Assembly: GCF_017741815.1 (NCBI RefSeq)
Contig: NZ_JAGHMF010000045.1
Coordinates: 1 to 64,000 of the forward strand
Length of the DNA: 64,000 bases
DNA from: Rhizobium sp. 16-488-2b
Lineage (GTDB): Bacteria; Pseudomonadota; Alphaproteobacteria; Rhizobiales; Rhizobiaceae
Direction: 5' to 3'
Part shown: positions 26,343-34,791 of the stretch, in pieces
Layout of the letters: the number at the start of each line of letters is the position of its first letter
How positions within the stretch are numbered: the first letter of the stretch is position 1
Translations under genes and position numbers: made by a program
Notes under the pieces: generated by a model
What the model was told of the DNA's origin: nothing
The model's input: the letters and a program-made list of their open reading frames with translations, nothing else
The model's database searches: none

Positions 26343-26984
26343 TTATTTGTGTAGTCGGGTGACTATATCGTCTGACAGCACGAAGTCTGCGATCGGGGTC
26401 TTTGCAACGACGCGGTCTTTCAGAATAGCACGAGCTGTATCAACGATGATCAGCCACGCCCCTGCCATGATGACCGTATCCTTCAAGACCAGCCGCCCGG
26501 CGCCTGATAGGTACGGGAAACCATGTTGGGCGTCGCCAAGAGCTGGGACCCAGGCTTCGGGCGTGGTGATGAGAAAGGAAAGCGTCACGATGGGCGTCGC
26601 GAAAGAGAGGGCCGCTCCGGCAAGGCCGCCCCATTTAGAAAAGAAGCCGGAGAGCGTCAAAGCCGCGATGATCAGTTCAACAGTCCCCAGTCCGTCGGAG
26701 AATTGGTAAGTGTGATTTTCCGTCTGCCAAGCACGCTCTTCCGGCTTCAGTTCGCCTTCTTTGGTCAGATGCTGCTTGTACTCTTCAGGGTGGGCGTAGA
26801 AGAACGACATGACAGGGCTGTTTGCGACGAACGGCGTGATGCTGTCGGCCTCATAGGGTACGAACTTCAATAGTCCGATCCAAATGAAGACGATGGCGAT
26901 GGCGATACGGGTTGCGCCGATGCCGATCCGGCTCGATCTGGAGCTGGCAATCAGTCCGAGGGTATTTGTCAGAATTGCATTCAT
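26343..26984 (-). CDS. rclC: RclC/YkgB-like inner-membrane protein (DUF417)
   Basis: A 213-aa membrane protein with at least four hydrophobic helices, including IAIAIVFIWIGLLKF and LIIAALTLSGFFSKWGGLAG. The order WIGLLKFxPYEAxxIxPFVANSPxM is typical of the YkgB/RclC (DUF417) family, induced by reactive chlorine species in Escherichia coli. It is divergent from an RclR-like activator across a 144-base intergenic region, the same pairing as in other bacteria, so it is probably switched on by that regulator under hypochlorite stress. The molecular activity of RclC is unknown. Confidence 0.8.
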   Translation of the reverse strand: MNAILTNTLGLIASSRSSRIGIGATRIAIAIVFIWIGLLKFVPYEADSITPFVANSPVMSFFYAHPEEYKQHLTKEGELKPEERAWQTENHTYQFSDGLGTVELIIAALTLSGFFSKWGGLAGAALSFATPIVTLSFLITTPEAWVPALGDAQHGFPYLSGAGRLVLKDTVIMAGAWLIIVDTARAILKDRVVAKTPIADFVLSDDIVTRLHK

Positions 26985-27024
26985 TGCTGTTGTCCTTGAT
27001 AGACGAGTGGTCGAGGGCGATCAG

Positions 27025-27054
27025 CCCCGATGCAGCGATCATCTGCCGTCGGGG
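27025..27054. promoter_or_regulatory. Dyad in the rclC-rclR intergenic region, possible operator
   Basis: CCCCGATGCAG (27025-27035) and CTGCCGTCGGGG (27043-27054) form an imperfect inverted repeat midway between the divergent rclC- and rclR-like genes. AraC-type regulators often bind direct rather than inverted sites, so the role is uncertain. Confidence 0.35.
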
Positions 27055-27128
27055 ACAAATGTTGAACGCTCATCCGTCTCAGCTTTTGGCTCCATCGTAT
27101 CAATGAGCAAAATATAAACAGGTGTGAA

Positions 27129-28043
27129 ATGGACGTCTTGAGTGAGTTGATCGGTCTCGCGCGTCTGCGCCCTGCTGTGGACGTCCACTGTTTACTAGGA
27201 GGACGATTTAGTGTGGGCCACGAGCCGACAAGTAGGGGTGTCATGCCTTTTCATCTTGTCCTCGGCGGCGAGTGCGTCATCGAGCTTGAAGGCGGACGGC
27301 GGGTCGAGCTTCAATCCGGCGACATCCTATTACTGACCAGGGGAAGCGCCCATAGTATTGTGAATCGCCATCCAAGCGGCGCGACAACAAATCTCGTGAT
27401 TGAGGCCGGCCCCTTGATGCAGCGTCGAACAGTTGGCGTCGCCGCGGACGTAGATCTCCTCTGCGGTCATTTTGACTACGATGCCAAGGCAAGCGGGCTT
27501 TTGCTCGACACACTACCCGACGTCGTTCGAGTTTCACTTACAGGCCAGCAGTCCGACGTACGGCTTGCTTCGATCGTGGGTATTCTAAAGGACGAGACAG
27601 CTAGAGACCTGCCGGGATCGCTGACGATCATGGCCTCTATGTCACTTGCTCTTCTAGCTATGGCCCTTCGCAACGCCGGCCCAGACGTGGCCGGACTTCC
27701 CGGCCTTATGAAAGACTTTCGCCTATCAAAGGCGGTCAGCGCCATGCTGCAAGATGCATCCCGACCATGGACCCTAGAAGAGCTTGCCGACATATCGGCG
27801 ATTTCGAGGGCCACATTCGCCAGGCATTTCAGAGCTGCGTCTGGCATGACTGTCGGCGAATTTTTGACGGAGTTCCGAATGACAAAGGCGGCGGACCTTC
27901 TTACGCGGGGATCCTACCCCGTCGCCGAGGTGGCGGAAGCCGTCGGATACGATTCAGAGGCCGCGTTCGGGCGTGCTTTTCGACGAAGCCGAGGCACGAC
28001 CCCTAGCAAGTTCAGGCACAGTGCCGCTGGCAGCCGATCCTAG
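27129..28043 (+). CDS. rclR: RclR-like AraC-family transcriptional activator
   Basis: A 304-aa regulator. The N-terminal cupin domain (FHLVLGGECVIELEGGRRVE, LQSGDILLLTRGSAH) is followed by two AraC-type helix-turn-helix motifs: LEELADISAISRATFARHFR (about 217-236) and VAEVAEAVGYDSEAAFGRAF (about 265-284). Cys21 falls where E. coli RclR has its redox-active Cys21, and a second Cys occurs in the conserved CGHFDYD segment, consistent with activation by hypochlorite. It is divergent from the rclC-like gene, its likely target. Confidence 0.75.
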   Translation: MDVLSELIGLARLRPAVDVHCLLGGRFSVGHEPTSRGVMPFHLVLGGECVIELEGGRRVELQSGDILLLTRGSAHSIVNRHPSGATTNLVIEAGPLMQRRTVGVAADVDLLCGHFDYDAKASGLLLDTLPDVVRVSLTGQQSDVRLASIVGILKDETARDLPGSLTIMASMSLALLAMALRNAGPDVAGLPGLMKDFRLSKAVSAMLQDASRPWTLEELADISAISRATFARHFRAASGMTVGEFLTEFRMTKAADLLTRGSYPVAEVAEAVGYDSEAAFGRAFRRSRGTTPSKFRHSAAGSRS

Positions 28044-28090
28044 GATCCAGCTGGCAGCTTCGCAACAATAGTGGTTGCTAATGAATGTTA

Positions 28091-28133
28091 AGCCGCACAA
28101 GCAGGGCGCAAAAGCAGCCCTGCTTGTGCGGCT
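28091..28133. terminator. Bidirectional terminator between convergent genes
   Basis: A 17-bp perfect stem (AGCCGCACAAGCAGGGC at 28091-28107, GCCCTGCTTGTGCGGCT at 28117-28133) with a nine-base loop lies between the ends of the rclR-like gene and the exported-protein operon. No long T tract is seen, but its strength and position support a shared terminator. Confidence 0.75.
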
Positions 28134-28150
28134 CGCTTGAGCTGTGAAGT

Positions 28151-28546
28151 CTACTTCCCGCTCTCTTCTTCAGTAATAGCGGCAAAAAAAGATTTCACGC
28201 TTTCGGTGGTGATGGCAGAGGGAATGCTTACCCTCTCGCCATCGCAAATCAGCACGCCGGTGTTCTTGTCGGTCCGGCAGAGCAATTTCTTGAACTCCTT
28301 GACGGGAGGCGTCTTGAGCAAAGGCTGGGCAGGGTCGATCGTGCCAGTAACGCAGTTAGGGCACCCTTTGTTTTGTAACAACGCCGCTATCGCGTTCTGG
28401 ACATCTGGATCCAACCCGGCGATCCCTTTGCTTTGTAGATTTTCAAACGCGTCTCGGTTCATCGGCATGACTGTCACAGCCTCCTGCGCAGAAAGCGATC
28501 TGGGGCCAAGCACAGCCAAGACTGCCAGAACGAATAGCCCCCTCAT
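28151..28546 (-). CDS. Small exported protein, third gene of a protease/CHAP operon
   Basis: A 131-aa protein with a signal peptide (MRGLFVLAVLAVLGPRSLSA, cleavage before QEA). The mature part has CPNC, LLCRTD and LICDGE segments, that is four cysteines likely to form disulphides in the periplasm. It begins directly after the CHAP-like gene stop. No family recognised. Sharing the operon and export route suggests it binds, protects from, or matures the two enzymes upstream. Confidence 0.6.
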   Translation of the reverse strand: MRGLFVLAVLAVLGPRSLSAQEAVTVMPMNRDAFENLQSKGIAGLDPDVQNAIAALLQNKGCPNCVTGTIDPAQPLLKTPPVKEFKKLLCRTDKNTGVLICDGERVSIPSAITTESVKSFFAAITEEESGK

Positions 28547-29356
28547 TTAGATCTCCTTGAGGCTGGAGATCGGAGCGTATCCCAAGAGCTTGTGATAGCC
28601 ATCGGTTTCGATCGCCGCTACTTTCACACCGCCTGTTGATCCGGGGCTCGCCTGATTTCCGCCAAGGCAATAGATGTAGCTTCCTCCGCCGGCCTTGAAT
28701 TTTTCTATCACGCTCGGATGAGCTTTGTATTTTTGTGCGTCGACGTCTTTCGGGTCAACGTAGTAGGCGACGTGTCCCTGGTAATTTGGCGCATCGCCGT
28801 TACCACCGTTCCGCTTGAAAACAGCAACGTCGCCGGTTTTAGGGCTGTGGCCGGCTTTGACCAATTTTCGAAAACTTGCGGAAGCAGCGCTATCTGTACC
28901 CCGCTTACCTGAAACCCACAGCGTGTAGTTCAGAAAAGCAGCACACCATGCGACTTGGTCACCACTAGGTAGAAGCTGCGTAAAGGCGAAGAAATTGACT
29001 ATCATAGGGTTCGCTGCACCGCTGACTGGCCATTCCTCCCGATAGAGGCGCTTCATCGATTTCCCAGTTGCGTTGTCTTTGACGTCGGTTGCACTCAAAT
29101 CAGGTAACTCACTATAGTAGTTAGCGACGTCGATAGGAGCCTTGTTTTGTGGGGCTTTTAGCATCAACCGAAAGGCCTTAGCGATATCCTCACCTCGGGT
29201 AGCATTGTCTCCAGTCGGACTCGTTACGGACTCCATTTCAGGCGTCGGCGGCCTAAAGTTTGACAGCGGATCAAGATTAGGCGCTTCTTGCGCACTTGCT
29301 TGCAAGGACAGCGCCAGAACTGGTGTGGAAACGATAAATCCTCTTCTGCTAATCAT
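28547..29356 (-). CDS. Exported CHAP/TIGR02594-like cysteine hydrolase
   Basis: A 269-aa protein beginning MISRRGFIVSTPVLALSLQA, a Tat-like signal with the SRRGF motif; I prefer this start to the one 10 codons upstream. The catalytic core shows WCAAFLNYTLWVSG (nucleophile Cys), PKTGDVAVF and QGHVAYYVD (His), the order found in CHAP/NlpC-P60-type TIGR02594 proteins that cleave peptidoglycan peptides or amides. It overlaps the end of the protease gene by eight bases, so synthesis is coupled. Acting with the protease it could be a secreted cell-wall lytic pair. Confidence 0.65.
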   Translation of the reverse strand: MISRRGFIVSTPVLALSLQASAQEAPNLDPLSNFRPPTPEMESVTSPTGDNATRGEDIAKAFRLMLKAPQNKAPIDVANYYSELPDLSATDVKDNATGKSMKRLYREEWPVSGAANPMIVNFFAFTQLLPSGDQVAWCAAFLNYTLWVSGKRGTDSAASASFRKLVKAGHSPKTGDVAVFKRNGGNGDAPNYQGHVAYYVDPKDVDAQKYKAHPSVIEKFKAGGGSYIYCLGGNQASPGSTGGVKVAAIETDGYHKLLGYAPISSLKEI

Positions 29357-30620
29357 GCTTCTCTCCCTCCGAGATTTTGCAGGCATGCATGTGGATCAAG
29401 GATTGGCCACCGACTGACAGCTTCTGGGCGTCAGGGGCCGAACATCTGTAGGCCCGGTCATAGATTTGCGCGCTCACATTGTCGTTTTGCCAAAGGACGC
29501 TGCAGTTAGAACTCGGCTCCGAACCCTCAGAATATACGAAGAAGGTGACCGACGGGGCGACATCTGACTTTCCAAACGGAGCGACACTGACCGTAGCTGT
29601 GCCTTCAATTTGTTTCAGACCGTCGACACAGTCTCGTGCTCTCAGCACCGGTTTCGTTCCGCTCGAAACGTTGCTGCTAAAAACCTTCCTTTCGTCATCG
29701 AGCCATGTGCGAAACCTCGAAAGGTTCATCGATACGAAAAAGTGCGAAGACGAGCTGTCGCAAGCGAGTTCGTTTCCGATAAGCGAACTTGCGAGGCCAA
29801 CAAGTGTAATCCCTCCGCCCTTCCTCAGCTGCAAAATAGCTCCACCGGAATCTCCTTTGCAGGGCGCTGCCTTACCGGATTTAAACGACGTTGCCGTGTA
29901 GCTAAAACATTGTGTTGCCGCCCATGCCGGCGCGCAGTCGACGGCTTTCGGCAGATATGAAACCGTTGGAAAGTTGTCATATCGGCCGGCATGAACTGGG
30001 TTAGACGAAGCTGTATTGCTTGATACATCTGTTCGCCCGAAGCCCACCAAGGCCAGAGGTGGCACTGTAGCGTCTTCACCAGCAATTTCGATTTCCGGGA
30101 CCGGTATACGCGCGTCGACGGGAACAAGTGCGAGGTCGGCGATTGTCCGTTCGGGGCCATCGACCTTATCTAGCGCCGCCAAGTTGAACTCGGGGTGGAC
30201 GATTGGTTGTCCCGCCACTTTAAGCGTTCCATACCAGGGACTAAATACTTCTCCGCGAAATTGGCTGGCGGCAGGTGCACATGCTGAGGCATCAGGCATT
30301 CCCGGACATAGGCAATGTGCAGCAGTCAAAAATACGCCTTGCCCTATAAAGATTCCTGAACACTCCACCTTTTGTTGGACAACAAGCGCGGCACTAAACG
30401 GGAACTTGGCGGAGGAGAACAACACACCACGCGACTCCCCCGTGTTGTTCGGCCAATCTTCACCAATGATGTGGCTGATCTTTTGGGAATAACCTTGCAG
30501 ATCTTGCCATTGAATCCGGACATCAGGTGGCGCCTCTCCCCCGTTGGCCGCCGACCAAGATTGAAAGAGACAAAAAGCAGCTGCAAGGGATAACGCGCGC
30601 TTCACGTCAAACCGCTCCAA
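29349..30620 (-). CDS. Exported trypsin-like serine protease (S1)
   Basis: A 423-aa protein with an N-terminal signal peptide (ALSLAAAFCLFQSWSAA). The catalytic triad is clear: LTAAHCLC (His), TIADLALVPV (Asp) and CKGDSGGAIL (Ser), all in the order of chymotrypsin-fold enzymes. A C-terminal ~110-residue extension with paired cysteines (RDCVDGLKQIEG, SNCSVLW, YRCSAPD) may be a binding domain. It is the first gene of a three-gene exported operon with the CHAP-like hydrolase and the small cysteine protein. Trypsin-like enzymes are uncommon in alphaproteobacteria outside the DegP type. Confidence 0.75.
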   Translation of the reverse strand: MERFDVKRALSLAAAFCLFQSWSAANGGEAPPDVRIQWQDLQGYSQKISHIIGEDWPNNTGESRGVLFSSAKFPFSAALVVQQKVECSGIFIGQGVFLTAAHCLCPGMPDASACAPAASQFRGEVFSPWYGTLKVAGQPIVHPEFNLAALDKVDGPERTIADLALVPVDARIPVPEIEIAGEDATVPPLALVGFGRTDVSSNTASSNPVHAGRYDNFPTVSYLPKAVDCAPAWAATQCFSYTATSFKSGKAAPCKGDSGGAILQLRKGGGITLVGLASSLIGNELACDSSSSHFFVSMNLSRFRTWLDDERKVFSSNVSSGTKPVLRARDCVDGLKQIEGTATVSVAPFGKSDVAPSVTFFVYSEGSEPSSNCSVLWQNDNVSAQIYDRAYRCSAPDAQKLSVGGQSLIHMHACKISEGEKHD

Positions 30621-30811
30621 GCAAGTTTGTTTAGGCTAGACCCAAAACATACCATAGCTCGCATCTCAGAAAAACTACCACTATAGGATGACTCAGGATT
30701 TTGACTGCGCAGCATCGCCGATGCGATACCGAGACTTCGCAGGGTTCCAAATTCTGCGCTACGGTCGGCCGCCTTCGTGCTCGATGCGCTCAGATTGGTG
30801 CCGCATTCTTC

Positions 30812-31036
30812 TCAGCGATTGCTGATCTTTCGGCGTGTTTTTGGCTTCATGCCCCCCAGAATAGTAAGCAGCTCGTCAAGAGTCGGTTCACAGATGAGCT
30901 CGGCGAAGTCGTCAACCGACATGATTACACAATGACGACCTTCGAGCTGGAAGACCTGTGGCGTTCCCCGCCCGGCAGCAACAGCGATGAAGAGCAGTCG
31001 ATTGCGAGCTTGCCTAGAGACAACACCTGACCACAT
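30812..31036 (-). CDS. Orphan Phd/YefM-like antitoxin
   Basis: A 74-aa protein with the Phd/YefM pattern: RQARNRLLFIAVAAGRGTPQ, then VFQLEGRHCVIMSVDDFAEL. Such proteins bind their own promoter and neutralise a toxin through the C-terminus. No toxin frame follows downstream, so it is an orphan or remnant. A second short frame (start 31128, overlapping the AAA+ gene stop) precedes it in another phase and may be its lost 5' part after a frameshift. Confidence 0.5.
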   Translation of the reverse strand: MWSGVVSRQARNRLLFIAVAAGRGTPQVFQLEGRHCVIMSVDDFAELICEPTLDELLTILGGMKPKTRRKISNR

Positions 31037-31117
31037 GCCCCAATCAAGACTTGGAGAGCCGCGTCCATCCTACCATTTTCAGGTCGTGCTCGTAGCGCTA
31101 CGATTTCGGTCCTCCAG

Positions 31118-32986
31118 TCACGACCCATGATTTCCCCCGAAAGATAGGAACATTACGCGGGCGGTCTCACCGTCTACCGAACCCTTATCGACAAGAATGG
31201 ACGCGAGCGCTTCGACGAAGGGCCGATTGTTTGTGACGATGGTGATAGCATTCGCCAACTGCGCGCCTAGGATCACCTCGACCTGTCGGCTGACGGCGGG
31301 CGTAGTGCGCCGCAAATGTTCAAGCTCATGCGGATTTTTGGCAGCGAAGTAGTTCAAGGAGCTTCCCATGCCGTAGAGAGCAACCATCGTGGTCGCGAGA
31401 TCGGCAGCATGGTGCAAATCTCCACCAGAGCCACCTGCACCATTCATATGCGCCCCGAACACCACTCTCTCGGCAGCCATGCCAGCAAGATCCACGGCGA
31501 TCATCGTCAGATAATAGTCGTTCGTCATGAGACGATCGCCGCCATCGAAATGGGCGGCCCCTCCGATCCCGATTTTTCCGATGCTCTCCATCAACACCAC
31601 TCCAGTCAGCGCGCCGTAGTCTAGCGCGAGCCCGACGACGACATGACCAGCCTCATGGATAGCGATGCGGCGGCGAAGTTCTCCATCGATCGGCTTCTCT
31701 GTAGGAAGACAAGAGAGGGCATTTTCTAGCCAGCCCTCACTACCTCCTCCTCGTCTTACTTTTCGCCGCGTGTCCCGCGCTAACTGAGCAAGGTCTGCTC
31801 CGGTGAAACCGGCAGTCTTCCACGCAACCTGATCAAGCTCTTCGACATTCAACTTCCCACCGAAATGGGTCGACAGTATCCCCCTTCGCGCAGCGAAATC
31901 CGGGGAGGCAAGTCTATAGTGCCTGCCCAGCCGCCCTGGACGTAGCAACGCTGGATCAATGCGGTCAGGGTTGTTGCAGGCGCCGACAACCACGACGCCT
32001 TTCCGCCGGTACGCTCCGTCTAGGCATTCCAGCAAAGCAGCAACGACCTCGGTACAATACTGGATATGGTCGCCAGAAAACTTGGACCGATCTCCGATGC
32101 TGTCGAACTCGTCCAGCAGGAGGACACACGGGGCCTGCTCAGCAGCAAGCCTGAAAGTCGACCTCATCGCTGCGAGAGTATCGCCCAAGTGCCCTGCGGC
32201 CTGCCACTGCGCCAGAGACGACGCATTAAAGGCGCAGTCGCAACTACGAGCGAGTGACCGAGAGAAGAGCGTCTTTCCCAACCCCGGCGCGCTACTCAAA
32301 AGAATGCCGGCATCGACGTCTTCCCACGCCAGCTTCCCATCCTTCCACTCCGCTAAGTCAGCCTTCAGGTCCCGCGCCCACTCGGCAGCCTCTCCATATC
32401 CACTCAGCTCTTCGAGCAGAGGGACATTTGTGTCCATTCCGCTCCATCGCACGGCCTCTAACCTGTTCAAGACATCGGCATGCGCCCGTCCGGGGCGAAG
32501 CGCTGAAAGCACATTAGAAATCGGATAAGCCAGCATTTGTGCGGCCTTGTCGTGGTCAAGCACGGCGTCATGGTTGGTCTTGACCGCCTCGACGAGCATC
32601 TCTGCATCCATCGAAACGATCGGAACGATCTTGTCAGCCGATGCAACGATGAACGCCGGTAACGCGTCCTCCTTTAGAAGAAAGATGAGAACGCGCTTGC
32701 TAAGACGGAGTACGACCTTGATGTCGGCATGATCTCGGCGCCCCCGTTCGCTAATGATCTCGCTGCCCATTTCGACGTCAGCGAGGGCCTCTTCGGTCTT
32801 CTTTAAATGGTTAAATGCACGTTCGAGATCCTTTCGAGCGTCAGCTGGGATCACGAGCGCCAAAGTGAATGGTGCCCCTTCGAATACTGGAGGGTGGGCT
32901 TTTAGCGCGCTCTTCAGGGCAATAGCCCAAGCGCTCGTCGCGAAACCGAAGGGAAGTTTATCAATTGAGTAGCGATCCATCGTCAC
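31118..32986 (-). CDS. FtsH-like AAA+ metalloprotease with novel N-terminal domain
   Basis: A 622-aa protein. Residues 1-220 are unrecognised. The AAA+ module follows with Walker A SSAPGLGKTLFS (about 228-239), Walker B CVLLLDEFDSIGD and sensor/arginine-finger region PALLRPGRLGRH. The C-terminal third has the zinc-protease motif IAIHEAGHVVVG (HExxH) of M41/FtsH proteases. Unlike FtsH there are no N-terminal membrane helices, so it is a soluble protease. It overlaps the TnsA-like gene by GTGA (32983-32986), so they are co-translated. In accessory DNA such a pair may be a defence module that degrades a protein on recognition of phage. Confidence 0.75.
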   Translation of the reverse strand: MTMDRYSIDKLPFGFATSAWAIALKSALKAHPPVFEGAPFTLALVIPADARKDLERAFNHLKKTEEALADVEMGSEIISERGRRDHADIKVVLRLSKRVLIFLLKEDALPAFIVASADKIVPIVSMDAEMLVEAVKTNHDAVLDHDKAAQMLAYPISNVLSALRPGRAHADVLNRLEAVRWSGMDTNVPLLEELSGYGEAAEWARDLKADLAEWKDGKLAWEDVDAGILLSSAPGLGKTLFSRSLARSCDCAFNASSLAQWQAAGHLGDTLAAMRSTFRLAAEQAPCVLLLDEFDSIGDRSKFSGDHIQYCTEVVAALLECLDGAYRRKGVVVVGACNNPDRIDPALLRPGRLGRHYRLASPDFAARRGILSTHFGGKLNVEELDQVAWKTAGFTGADLAQLARDTRRKVRRGGGSEGWLENALSCLPTEKPIDGELRRRIAIHEAGHVVVGLALDYGALTGVVLMESIGKIGIGGAAHFDGGDRLMTNDYYLTMIAVDLAGMAAERVVFGAHMNGAGGSGGDLHHAADLATTMVALYGMGSSLNYFAAKNPHELEHLRRTTPAVSRQVEVILGAQLANAITIVTNNRPFVEALASILVDKGSVDGETARVMFLSFGGNHGS

Positions 32987-33609
32987 TGTCTCCCAAACAC
33001 GCGAACGGTGGTGTGCGGAGCGATAAGTTCTAAGTCGAGGTCGATCGTCACCCAGCGACGGAGAATTAGCGAGGATAGTCCGGCCATCGGGCTTATCTCA
33101 CGAAACACCGACAGGCACTCTGCCACGGTTGCCGATCCTTCCTGCTCGAGCGCCGCCAACAGACGTATTCTGTCACCTAGCGGAGTCTGGTAGTTGGCAT
33201 ACCTGAGGAGGTCTTTTGCATTCTGCAGGCGGTGACCGCCTCTGATCTCGTTTGCTGTAACGAACTGATGATAGAAACGGCGGCAAGCGGCCGCCTCTGT
33301 GACCTCAGGATCGCCTTCGCCGTCAACTACGTGATAGTAGACGTCACGCCCATCGCCGTAACTTGCCATGAGATCGACCGGCGGCCCCTCCCAGCCAACG
33401 GCCGAAAGGACTTCGTCCATGCCATATGGTCTGCAACACCATCCCCGGACATCGTCGTCGACGTCCAACAGACAAGCCAAGTCCCGGCTGAGCTGATTCC
33501 GGAAGAATGTAGGACTCGAGCACCTAACTTTGCCGTAAGGGTGGTAGCGCTCTACAGGAAGATGGGCTGAATTACGGGCCTCACGACCCATCGCATTCGA
33601 AGGATTCAT
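32983..33609 (-). CDS. TnsA-like protein lacking clear nuclease residues
   Basis: A 208-aa protein from MNPSNAMGREARN, with GGAG before the ATG at 33609. Its first half follows the TnsA/PD-(D/E)xK pattern (FFRNQLSRDLACLLDVDDDV, then a W..RPYG strand and PPVDLMASYGDGRDVYYHVV), but Gln stands where the first Glu should be and no QxK or ExK follows, so it may be inactive. The C-terminal half is winged-helix-like (LGDRIRLLAALEQEGSATVA). It is coupled to the AAA+ protease gene and may serve as its DNA-binding adaptor. Confidence 0.5.
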   Translation of the reverse strand: MNPSNAMGREARNSAHLPVERYHPYGKVRCSSPTFFRNQLSRDLACLLDVDDDVRGWCCRPYGMDEVLSAVGWEGPPVDLMASYGDGRDVYYHVVDGEGDPEVTEAAACRRFYHQFVTANEIRGGHRLQNAKDLLRYANYQTPLGDRIRLLAALEQEGSATVAECLSVFREISPMAGLSSLILRRWVTIDLDLELIAPHTTVRVFGRQ

Positions 33610-33976
33610 CGTCGTTCTCCACAGCAATCACCAAGGTTTCGCCGCGTTCGCGGCGAGACATTCAGCGTTGTTGTGGTTGTCGACGGGTCCTAATCATGCG
33701 AGAACAAATACAGAACTAAAAAACGGGCGTCAAGGCGCCTTCCCAAGATTCTCCTCTATGGTTCCCAGCCGAACAGACGAACGCTCCTGCAGCTCAGCTT
33801 ATGGAACGGTTCTCCCGGCGGGTGCACGGAATTGATCATAAAATCATTGGAGCAGCACTTTGCAGGTAATTCCTCAGACCAGAACCGCTGGACTCAATAT
33901 CTTTCTCGTATAGCTTCCAAATACGGCACGCTGATTCCAGCAGACCAGTCATCTTCAGGCGCGACAGAACTTACTC
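33610..33976. other. Divergent intergenic region
   Basis: Between the TnsA-like gene and the rightward PD-(D/E)xK gene lie 367 bases with no supported gene. The promoters of both operons should be here. A 60-codon rightward frame at 33832-34014 overlaps the next gene's start and has no family signal. Confidence 0.45.
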
Positions 33977-34783
33977 GTGACAACTCCCCCAGGCCGAAAA
34001 GAAGGTATCGCTGATCTACTGGGCCTTCTGCGAGAAGCGCGAACATCCGCACGTCAGCCGCCGCCTCCCACAAACTCTAAATTGCTTGAGCTACTCCAAG
34101 CGGTATCGGAAGTACGTCGACCAAGGGTCGCCGCGCTGGCGCTTGCCGCCGAGCCCCAAATCGATGTCGAGGCCTACCGCGGCTTCCTAGCTGCACTCCG
34201 AAGTGCTTTGGCTACAGTGTCGCATGATGGCCAACTCCTAAATGTCTGGAAAATCGCCGGGCTGAAAAGAAACGAGGTTCGGACCTCGTCCGTACTTGGC
34301 TGGATACTCGATCCCCGTGGCTCCCATGGCTTTGGTCCTGCCGTCCTTCACGCACTCGTAGACCGGGCCCGTAGCAAACCGGGCGCAGCGGAGGCCATCC
34401 ATCGCGTGGATCTCGGCAGACGCTATCATGTCGCTGTGGAACATTCAGCGTTCGAGGAACGCGACAATAGGGTCGATCTGGCAATAACAGGCTCGAACTG
34501 CGTGATATTCATAGAGGTGAAGATCGATGCGCGCGAGGGCAAAGATCAATTGGCCCGCTACGCCGCGTTGGCCCGGCGCAAAGCGACCGCTTTGCACAAG
34601 CCCGTGGCTGCGGTGCTTTATCTCAGCCAAGCTTCACATCCAGATGTCCCTGATGGAATCGTGGCTATTACCTGGAAGGATGTTGCAGCCGCAATCATCG
34701 CCGCAACTTCAGGGATTTCCGAGCGGACGCTCTCCGCACAATTGCTGCGTCAATTCGCATCGCACGTTGAGACACTACACTAG
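33977..34783 (+). CDS. PD-(D/E)xK nuclease family protein
   Basis: A 268-aa protein starting with GTG at 33977. The nuclease core is NRVDLAITGSNCVIFIEVKI (Asp, then ExK) followed by GKDQLARYAALARRK, the Gln-Tyr helix typical of PDDEXK_4-type proteins common in defence islands. Upstream, NVWKIAGLKRNEVRTSSVLGWIL with its conserved Glu and LGWLLDP-like turn is also family-typical. It probably cuts DNA. The next gene begins eight bases after its stop, forming a two-gene operon. Confidence 0.75.
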   Translation: MTTPPGRKEGIADLLGLLREARTSARQPPPPTNSKLLELLQAVSEVRRPRVAALALAAEPQIDVEAYRGFLAALRSALATVSHDGQLLNVWKIAGLKRNEVRTSSVLGWILDPRGSHGFGPAVLHALVDRARSKPGAAEAIHRVDLGRRYHVAVEHSAFEERDNRVDLAITGSNCVIFIEVKIDAREGKDQLARYAALARRKATALHKPVAAVLYLSQASHPDVPDGIVAITWKDVAAAIIAATSGISERTLSAQLLRQFASHVETLH

Positions 34784-34791
34784 GGAAAACC

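Noticed and set aside
30925..31128. Separate 67-codon gene overlapping the end of the AAA+ protease gene
   Set aside because: No family signal and it overlaps the Phd-like gene in another phase; more likely displaced 5' sequence of that gene or chance.
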